DNA of 43,935 bases, taken from an uncultured Clostridia bacterium. GTDB lineage: Bacteria; Bacillota; Clostridia; TANB77; CAG-508. The notes under the pieces are model-generated. The model saw only the letters and a list, made by a program, of their open reading frames with translations, did not search any database and was not told where the DNA came from. Position numbers and translations under genes: made by a program. Where the stretch lies: contig CAKPGU010000015.1 of NCBI GenBank assembly GCA_934155265.1, forward strand, positions 1-43,935. The letters run 5' to 3'. Positions 19,023 through 25,027 of the stretch are shown here, piece by piece (the first letter of the stretch is position 1; each line of letters opens with the position of its first letter).

Positions 19023-20630
19023 TTAATTATATCCTCTTACTTGTTTAAATGCTTCTAATAAATTTGTTTTTCCATCAAATATTTTAGCATTTGTTAAATC
19101 TGCAATATCTTGTAATTGCTCTTCTTCAGCATATCCAAACATTATGCTGAAAATTGGTATATCTTTTCCAGTTTGTTTATAAAGTCTTGTTAGTTCATCT
19201 AATCTATTATAATTTGATGCTCCATCTGTCATTAATACTACTGATACATTATAATTTTCTAAATCTTCTTGTGATAATATTTCAAGTCCTTTCATTGCTG
19301 GTAAATATATGTCTGTTCCTCCACTAACACTTGTTGATGTTATTTTACTTATCAAGTCTTTTGTATCTACTCCATTTTCTGTTGTGTATGTTCCTAATAT
19401 ATTGTGATTAAATGGGATTATTGTAATTTTGTCTTTTGATGAAAATTGAAGTAAATTTTTGGATGCTTCTTCTTCATTTAGAATATATTCCATAGCTTCT
19501 GTTAATTGATTATTTCCTTCTCCATACATGCTTCCTGAATAATCTAAGCAAAATACTGTATGTATAGGTTTTCTAAGTTCTGTTTGATATATACCAAGTG
19601 ATTTTTTTATTACTTCTGTACTTGGATATTTTACTGGAACAATATATTTGCTTGTGTCAATTCCCCAGTCTGGATTAAATACTGTTTTGTCTGCATTTTC
19701 ATTTGTTCCTCCATACCATACTCTTCTTCCTGTTTTTACAAGTTCTGCTTGTCCTTCATTACTTAAAATATATTTTTGTAGTTTACTAAATTCATCTGCT
19801 TTTTCTTCATTTTTATTATCTATATATGCAAATGGTGAGTCTGATATTGATACCCCATCTTTTGCATAAATTATATATAATGGCTCTTTTCCTTGACTTT
19901 CTAATTGTTTGTTAATATTTATTATTGATGTTTCATATGTTACAACTGCTTCATAATTTCCATTTAAAAACATTTCTTCTAAGAATTCATCACTTCCCGA
20001 AGAACGTGCCATTCCTGTATATAGTTGTGTTAATTCTTTTTTTAGTTGATCATTTTCTAAATCTTTTTCTGTTAAAACTTCTGGATTTCCTGCTAATGTA
20101 CTTACAAATCCTAAATATGCTGATGCTCCTGTGTTTGTTTGTGTTGGTGATGACATACTAAATTTTAGTCTGTTTTCCCTTATTGCATTTAATATGTCTT
20201 TTGTATACACTTCTTTGTCTATAAATCCAAGTTCTTGTGCTTTTGATTTTTTGATTCCAAATACTACTGGATTAATACTTGTTGATTTAGAATTTTTAAC
20301 ACTTATTCCGTCATTTAACATATATAGCCAAATAGAATTAGAACACCATACTGCGTCATAATTTTCTCCATTATTTAGCTTGTCCATTATTTCAATTGTT
20401 CCTGCATAGTCAATTTGTAAGTCAATTTGATTTTCTTTTGCATATTTTTTTAATATATTTTCAATGTCTTTATTTTCTGTACTTGATATTATTTTAAAAG
20501 TTTTATCTGATGCTTTACTTGTTCCTATATCTTTTATATTAATATTATCTGCTATGACATTAAAAAAATAAACTAGTGCAAAATATATAATTACTAATGC
20601 TATAATATAGTTTGATTTCTTTTTTTTCAT
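19023..20630 (-). CDS. Solute-binding domain fused to a von Willebrand A domain
   Basis: A 535-residue protein: an N-terminal membrane helix (8-26); an extracellular solute-binding-like domain (about 43-330, with YDAVWCSNSIWLYML and TGASAYLGF); then a VWA domain (about 355-530). The VWA metal site (MIDAS) is intact: D363-x-S365-x-S367, a threonine in SGGTDIYL and an aspartate in LMTDGASNY. The protein is displayed outside the membrane and probably binds a ligand and a partner protein through the metal site. First gene of the operon with XpaC, a second binding protein and TelA. An unusual structured leader precedes it. Confidence 0.82.
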   Translation of the reverse strand: MKKKKSNYIIALVIIYFALVYFFNVIADNINIKDIGTSKASDKTFKIISSTENKDIENILKKYAKENQIDLQIDYAGTIEIMDKLNNGENYDAVWCSNSIWLYMLNDGISVKNSKSTSINPVVFGIKKSKAQELGFIDKEVYTKDILNAIRENRLKFSMSSPTQTNTGASAYLGFVSTLAGNPEVLTEKDLENDQLKKELTQLYTGMARSSGSDEFLEEMFLNGNYEAVVTYETSIININKQLESQGKEPLYIIYAKDGVSISDSPFAYIDNKNEEKADEFSKLQKYILSNEGQAELVKTGRRVWYGGTNENADKTVFNPDWGIDTSKYIVPVKYPSTEVIKKSLGIYQTELRKPIHTVFCLDYSGSMYGEGNNQLTEAMEYILNEEEASKNLLQFSSKDKITIIPFNHNILGTYTTENGVDTKDLISKITSTSVSGGTDIYLPAMKGLEILSQEDLENYNVSVVLMTDGASNYNRLDELTRLYKQTGKDIPIFSIMFGYAEEEQLQDIADLTNAKIFDGKTNLLEAFKQVRGYN

Positions 20631-20668
20631 ATTTTATTTCATTCCTTTCTCAAGGCACAAATCAGGTT

Positions 20669-20833
20669 GGAAAAGAATTAAATTTTGGCAAGCACTGATG
20701 CTGTTAAAGCTTGCTTGTTACAGCATCAGTATGCATAGCTGAAGGTTTTATTTAAAAGGCAAGTGCACATACGTGTTGTATGTAACCGCGTTTTAAATGA
20801 AATTTGACGTAGCCAAAATTGTAATTCTTTTTC
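20669..20833 (-). repeat. Branched palindromic element in the leader of the VWA/TelA operon
   Basis: A long outer stem (20669-20689 with 20812-20833, about 20 bp with one mismatch and one bulge) encloses two inner hairpins. One is a perfect 11-bp stem (20694-20704 with 20720-20730). The other is an 8-bp stem (20750-20757 with 20791-20798) capped by a 6-bp stem (20767-20772 with 20778-20783). The whole folds as a three-way junction. It could be a cis-acting RNA or a small dispersed palindromic element. It fills most of the 341 bases without a gene between 20631 and 20971; the rest holds a promoter and a terminator. Confidence 0.65.
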
Positions 20834-20868
20834 AATCTCTTATTCCTTCCTTTTATTTTTCTCCATAC

Positions 20869-20879
20869 ATTATATTATA
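20869..20879 (-). promoter_or_regulatory. Probable -10 region of the VWA/TelA operon
   Basis: Two overlapping minus-strand TATAAT boxes (20869-20874 and 20874-20879). No good -35 box is seen at the usual distance (TTTATT only). A transcript from here would carry the branched hairpin in a leader of about 230 bases. Confidence 0.4.
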
Positions 20880-20905
20880 AATATTTTTAAAAATAAAGCA
20901 TTTAT

Positions 20906-20960
20906 AAAAAAAAGCTCATATTTCAGTAAAATCATTTTCATGAAATTACTAAAATATGAG
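20906..20960 (-). terminator. Strong terminator after the HEXXH protein gene
   Basis: Arms 20915-20929 and 20946-20960 pair over 15 bases with one G-U pair, followed on the minus strand by C and eight T residues. It separates this gene from the VWA operon. Confidence 0.88.
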
Positions 20961-20971
20961 AACTCTTTAAA

Positions 20972-21865
20972 CTACTCGTATTTCTCTAATTCTTGGAATT
21001 TAGTTATTGTACGTGAATACACTCCTTCAAACTTATCTGGTGTACACCCCAGTGACAACAGATATTCCTTTTGTTTTGCCTTTAATAGGCAACCTCTTAA
21101 CATATTTTTTATATCTCTTCTGAATCTTTCTATGTTCATTAAAGATTCCTCATCTATATTATACTGTGGATGTGAAAATTTTATATGTTTAAGCATAGTA
21201 ACATAGTCCATTCGATATTCTAACTTTGTCCAGAAATCGCTATCACCTGTAAGTTTAGAAAATAAAGCTTTTAACTGATTTCTTCCATAGTTGTTTTCAC
21301 AACTCCATGCCATAATCACATCTTCATTTATCCCTAAAACTGTTGCAATCTTTTTTAAAGTAATTATTTCTTCGTCGTAAGTTGTTCTTCTCCCAGTTTC
21401 TTCTATAGCTTTGTCTGAATTTCCACATAATTCCCAATATATTTTGGTTGCATATAATTCTGCCACAGCTTCTCCCATTGCCTGTCCTATTACTCCTCTA
21501 TCTATGTGAATTATATTATTGTGCATATCACGCCAACTCATTTGTGCAGTATAGTCACATTCATTTTCCCAGTTTGTATGCCATATGCCTTTAGAATCTT
21601 TCCATGAATCTGCAATATGCTTAAATTCGTGAAAAAATGTAATAATTGATTCACATTTTAACATATTAATTATATTTTCCTCAGCATTTACATTAGCCTT
21701 GGCTCTACTCCCATTTGGCAAACTGTTTTTATAAGTCTTTACTATTACATTTTTTGCTCTTTCTGAAACCTGTGCATTATGATTTACTGCATACCGTATA
21801 AATACTCTTTTAGCTTCTTCAATACTGTAGTTTCTTCCGTTTATTTTTTCAACAAAATCTTTCAT
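20972..21865 (-). CDS. HEXXH-motif putative zinc metallopeptidase, unrecognised family
   Basis: A 297-residue soluble protein with no signal peptide. H79-E80-F-K-H83 sits in a hydrophobic helix (IITFFHEFKHIADS). About 50 residues later comes GEAVAELYA (E132 and E136), a plausible third zinc ligand as in gluzincins. The C-terminal half is helical with no motif I recognise. It follows the lipoprotein gene by 110 bases, with a terminator between them, so it is either read through or has a weak promoter there. Base composition is visibly less AT-rich than the neighbours, suggesting acquisition. Peptidase activity is inferred from the motif only. Confidence 0.6.
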   Translation of the reverse strand: MKDFVEKINGRNYSIEEAKRVFIRYAVNHNAQVSERAKNVIVKTYKNSLPNGSRAKANVNAEENIINMLKCESIITFFHEFKHIADSWKDSKGIWHTNWENECDYTAQMSWRDMHNNIIHIDRGVIGQAMGEAVAELYATKIYWELCGNSDKAIEETGRRTTYDEEIITLKKIATVLGINEDVIMAWSCENNYGRNQLKALFSKLTGDSDFWTKLEYRMDYVTMLKHIKFSHPQYNIDEESLMNIERFRRDIKNMLRGCLLKAKQKEYLLSLGCTPDKFEGVYSRTITKFQELEKYE

Positions 21866-21895
21866 ATTAATGTATCTCCTCTACTTTTCTTATGT

Positions 21896-21925
21896 AAAAA
21901 CCTCCACAAATGGGTGGAGGTTTTT
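21896..21925 (-). terminator. Terminator after the lipoprotein gene
   Basis: A perfect 12-bp stem (21896-21907 with 21914-21925), loop of six, T-run on both sides. Being symmetric it could act in either direction; only minus-strand genes flank it. Confidence 0.85.
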
Positions 21926-21974
21926 AAACTAGCCAATTCAAGCTTAAACAAATGAGTTTAGCTAATATTTACAG

Positions 21975-22379
21975 TTACTTGGTGGTTTCTTCCTGATCGT
22001 ATGTTACCTCAATGGCTGAATATTCTCTAGCATTACCATCTTTATCAATTTTTTCTGGGCAATCACAAGAGATTACATCGGCCCACGCATTGTCAATGTC
22101 AAATTCCTGTTCATTTCCACAAGCATCACATTTAAATACAATGTGTGCCGTTTCACCTGTTTTAAGGTTAAAATTAATTTTGCCAGTTCTTAATGCAAGT
22201 TCTTTTCCTGAAACAGTTGCATTTGAACCATTAAAACTCTGAAAAACATATGCCTGTCCATCAGATGTTGTCATTGACACTGTTGCGTGTTTGCCATCTT
22301 TCCGGAATGGATTACTACATCCTGTTAACATCATTCCAATCAGCATTGTTGTAAATACTGTCATAATAATCTTTCTCAT
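21975..22379 (-). CDS. Small lipoprotein with a zinc-ribbon-like cysteine pattern
   Basis: A 134-residue lipoprotein. The start at 22379 is set by AAAGGAG (22388-22394) and by the signal peptide it creates: MRKI, a hydrophobic stretch, then lipobox LTGC. The mature part has CDAC and, about 16 residues on, CDCPE, a spacing that could bind a metal. The open frame continues upstream without a stop for another 84 codons, with further ribosome binding sites, so longer forms are possible. I do not recognise the family. The region is richer in GC than its surroundings. Confidence 0.65.
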   Translation of the reverse strand: MRKIIMTVFTTMLIGMMLTGCSNPFRKDGKHATVSMTTSDGQAYVFQSFNGSNATVSGKELALRTGKINFNLKTGETAHIVFKCDACGNEQEFDIDNAWADVISCDCPEKIDKDGNAREYSAIEVTYDQEETTK

Positions 22380-22387
22380 AGTCTTTT

Positions 22388-22645
22388 CTCCTTTGTAATA
22401 AGTTTTGCTAGTTCTTTCTTCACAAGTAAAATTGCTTTTCTGCGAAGTATTATTAGGGATATTATTCATACTGTTCTCCTTTTCAGCAATACTGCTTACT
22501 CTAACAGCATCTTTCTTTGCTCCTGCCTGTTTATGTACAAAGATAATATCGTTCATCTGTTTTTCTCCTTTTCTATTGCAAATGTTATTATTGGTTACGT
22601 TTTTATGTTCGAATGTCCTTTTTCTTGACATTTTTTATGACCTCC
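22388..22645 (-). promoter_or_regulatory. Leader with several in-frame ribosome binding site / ATG pairs
   Basis: The frame of the lipoprotein stays open to an ATG at 22631. Within it ATG codons at 22631, 22556, 22469 and 22379 each have their own Shine-Dalgarno site: GGAGG at 22641-22645, and AAAGGAG near 22565, 22476 and 22388. The upstream 84 codons are hydrophilic and would put the signal peptide in the middle of the protein if used. This may be leftover duplicated leader, or real alternative starts. Confidence 0.45.
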
Positions 22646-22680
22646 ATATGGCTTGGTTTACGAATTACAAATAGCGACAT
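22603..22680 (-). CDS. Possible 25-residue leader peptide
   Basis: GGGAGG stands three bases before an ATG at 22680 that opens a 25-codon frame starting MSLFVIRKPSH and rich in lysine near its end. It overlaps the beginning of the longer lipoprotein frame in another phase. It is the first translatable start after the strong promoter at 22770-22798. Conservation is unknown; it may be a leader peptide or chance. Confidence 0.3.
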   Translation of the reverse strand: MSLFVIRKPSHMEVIKNVKKKDIRT

Positions 22681-22769
22681 TTTCCTCCCTTACATGTTAT
22701 TTTTAGTTGCAAAGAACCTCCCCTCTATTATTTTATATACGTCATAAGGCTTTTGCCTTGACATGTACT

Positions 22770-22798
22770 ATTATATCACACTCTTTGCATTATGTCAA
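22770..22798 (-). promoter_or_regulatory. Perfect-consensus promoter of the lipoprotein module
   Basis: TTGACA (22793-22798), a 17-base spacer ending in TGA (extended -10), and TATAAT (22770-22775) on the minus strand. All twelve consensus bases match. The transcript begins with a long leader of about 380 bases before the lipoprotein start and has a small hairpin (AAGGC and GCCTT) near its 5' end. Confidence 0.8.
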
Positions 22799-22824
22799 TC
22801 TTTTTTTTAACATAGCACTCCTAT

Positions 22825-22855
22825 AATAAAAGCTACCATTTATTGTATGGTAGCT
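22825..22855 (-). terminator. Terminator of the sigma-factor/helicase operon
   Basis: A 9-bp perfect stem AGCTACCAT (22831-22839) with ATGGTAGCT (22847-22855), followed on the minus strand by TTTATTATA. It lies just after the last gene of the operon. Confidence 0.78.
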
Positions 22856-22876
22856 CCTTATATTTGTGCTTTTTAT

Positions 22877-23374
22877 TTATGAAATTCTTTTCGTCAATTC
22901 TAATAAGCTTATTTCATCTTCAAGTTTTTCATCTTGTATTTTCGCTTCTTCTATAAATAACTTTCTAATTCTCAATAAATCTTCTCTATCTATATTATTT
23001 AAATCTATTGTTTGTTCTTTTATTCCATTATATAGCTCAAATATTCTATTTTTTTCTTCTATTCTATTATCTGCTTTTAAAATATTTAATTCTGTAATAT
23101 CATTATTTAACTTATTCTGTTTAAGATTTATTTCTGATTTTAACATAGCAATAGTCTTCTGTGCTTGATCTGTTGTCAAATCATTTAAATTGTATTCCGC
23201 TTTTTTTACTTTATTATATATTTCAAAAAATTCCTTTTTATCATTCTGTTTTTTTAGCTTTTCTTCATTCTTTTCTATTAAGTCTTTTTCTTTTGGTGCT
23301 TCTAGTTGCTTTACTTTATTTTTCAAAATAATATTTTTAAAAAATTGTTTTATTTTATTAATAAACTCTTTCAT
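22877..23374 (-). CDS. Coiled-coil protein, last gene of the sigma-factor operon
   Basis: A 165-residue, strongly charged, lysine- and glutamate-rich protein predicted to be almost entirely helical with coiled-coil stretches (about 20-130). The N-terminus is amphipathic and basic (MKEFINKIKQFFKN), which could touch a membrane or nucleic acid. There is no signal peptide or known motif. It starts 18 bases after the sigma-factor gene, so it is co-transcribed. Unrecognised; possibly an accessory or anti-sigma-type partner, from position only. Confidence 0.6.
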   Translation of the reverse strand: MKEFINKIKQFFKNIILKNKVKQLEAPKEKDLIEKNEEKLKKQNDKKEFFEIYNKVKKAEYNLNDLTTDQAQKTIAMLKSEINLKQNKLNNDITELNILKADNRIEEKNRIFELYNGIKEQTIDLNNIDREDLLRIRKLFIEEAKIQDEKLEDEISLLELTKRIS

Positions 23375-23392
23375 TTTTACCTCTCATCTTAT

Positions 23393-25000
23393 CTATCTTT
23401 GCATTAACCCTTTAACTTTTATCATCTTTTCCCTTAGTTCTTTATTTTTTTGTTTTTTATTTTTCTCACTTTTTATTTTGGTTGAAGTTTGTTTTAACAT
23501 TTGATCTAATCCGTTTAACTCTCCTAAGAGTTCTGTTATCTCATTTAAATAGTTCTGCTCATTACTATATTTTTCAATTTTTTCTATTTTTTCAAGTTGT
23601 CCTTGATACTGTTCTATTTCTTGTCCTTCTGTTGCTTCTACATTTGAATCTTCTATAGTTTTTTCATCTATTTCTGGTCTCAGTCTTTTTTTATTTTTTT
23701 CCTCACTAAGATTATAATTTTCTACTTTGATTCCATCAACAATTTGATCTCTATCTCCGACATTTTCATATATTCCATCATATTTTTCCCATTCTTCAGA
23801 ACCTAAATCCTCACCATATTCTCTAATTTTTTTATTTCTTGCTGGATGCCTTAGTTTTCTTAATGCTTTTGCTTCAATTTCACGAACTCTTTCTCTTGTT
23901 AAATAAAATTGTTTTCCTGTTTCTTCTAGAGTTTTTGGTCTCCCATCTTCTAGTCCAAATCTTGATTTCAAAACTTTTTTCTCTCTTTCTGTCAAAGTAT
24001 CTAGCACCTCATTTAAATCTTTATTAGCAACCATTCTTTCTGCCGCTATATCAGTTTTCATTGCATGTTCGCCCAAAGCATCTTCTTCTCTATCTACATA
24101 TATCCCATTTAAAATCTGTTTTCTATTCTCTTCTTCTATTCTTTCATCATCTAGTAACTCATTAATCATTTCTTCTTCATACTCACTATCTGATTTTTCC
24201 AGACTTTCTAAGCTTTCTGAACTATGAATATTTATATAGTTTTTTAAACTGTCTAGTCTTTTATTACTAATTCCTAATAGTTCTTTAATTTCTTCATCTG
24301 TAGGCTTTCTTTTCTCACTTTTTAACATCTCTTCTTCAATCACTTGTAGTCTTTTCCATTCTCTTCTCTTTTGTTCACTATTGTTTCCCATTTTTCTCCA
24401 CTGAATACTAGGACTATATCTCATTCTTGAAACAGCATATGTAGAAAACTCATAGCCACACTCAACATCATATGCATCAACAGCTGTTATTAAGCTTTCT
24501 AATGCAATTTGTTTTAAATCATCTTCTTCAAATCCTAAATCTTTAATCTCATTTCTATATTCTTTAAAAACTGTCCATAATGCTAACCTCATATTATGTT
24601 CAATCAGTTTATTTCTTATATTTTGATATTCCTCAGACTCTTTATCTACACCGTCTCTTTTCATATTCTTTAATTTCATAAACAAATTACGTTGTTCTTC
24701 TTTATCTAATGGTTCTGGAAGTTTTATTTCTTCAAGTTTATCTAAATATTCATAATTTTCTAATTCTCCACTTAGAGTAATATTAGATCCTCTTATTATA
24801 ATGTTATTTTGAATAGTCCATTTAAATGCAAAATCATATTCTTTATCGTTTTTACAAATATTTAATATTTTATTTATCGTTATTTTTCCTTTTACTGTTT
24901 GGTCTTTAAGCTTTTTTACTATTTCTTCTTTTCTTTCATCAGTTAAATTTATATCATCATCTAAGTCTTCATCTACATATTCATAGTCTTCAACCTTCAT
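23393..25000 (-). CDS. RpoD-like sigma-70 factor with a long C-terminal extension
   Basis: A 535-residue sigma factor. Residues 20-70 resemble a sigma region 1.1 helical segment. Region 1.2/2 runs from about 97 to 203, with GYEFSTYAVSRMRYSPSIQW where primary factors have GxxFSTYAxWWIRQAI. Region 3 is at about 210-265, and region 4 at 333-395 (TLTEREKKVLKSRFGL, then LTRERVREIEAKALRKLRHP). Residues 400-535 are an extra charged coiled-coil tail that ordinary sigma factors lack. The altered 2.4 segment suggests different -10 recognition. It sits between a helicase and a coiled-coil gene with gaps of 27 and 18 bases. This is unlikely to be the housekeeping factor; the regulon is unknown. Confidence 0.85.
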   Translation of the reverse strand: MKVEDYEYVDEDLDDDINLTDERKEEIVKKLKDQTVKGKITINKILNICKNDKEYDFAFKWTIQNNIIIRGSNITLSGELENYEYLDKLEEIKLPEPLDKEEQRNLFMKLKNMKRDGVDKESEEYQNIRNKLIEHNMRLALWTVFKEYRNEIKDLGFEEDDLKQIALESLITAVDAYDVECGYEFSTYAVSRMRYSPSIQWRKMGNNSEQKRREWKRLQVIEEEMLKSEKRKPTDEEIKELLGISNKRLDSLKNYINIHSSESLESLEKSDSEYEEEMINELLDDERIEEENRKQILNGIYVDREEDALGEHAMKTDIAAERMVANKDLNEVLDTLTEREKKVLKSRFGLEDGRPKTLEETGKQFYLTRERVREIEAKALRKLRHPARNKKIREYGEDLGSEEWEKYDGIYENVGDRDQIVDGIKVENYNLSEEKNKKRLRPEIDEKTIEDSNVEATEGQEIEQYQGQLEKIEKIEKYSNEQNYLNEITELLGELNGLDQMLKQTSTKIKSEKNKKQKNKELREKMIKVKGLMQR

Positions 25001-25027
25001 TTTTCCCCTCTTTTCTTAATTTTGCTA

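Noticed and set aside
20712..20845. Small proteins encoded across the branched palindrome (TTG- and ATG-started frames)
   Set aside because: The frames are short, run through stem arms and end at the palindrome edges; RNA or repeat structure explains the sequence better.
20640..20860. T-box or c-di-GMP riboswitch in the TelA leader
   Set aside because: I could not find the T-box antiterminator consensus or the conserved GEMM core; the similarity was limited to a CGCGG patch.
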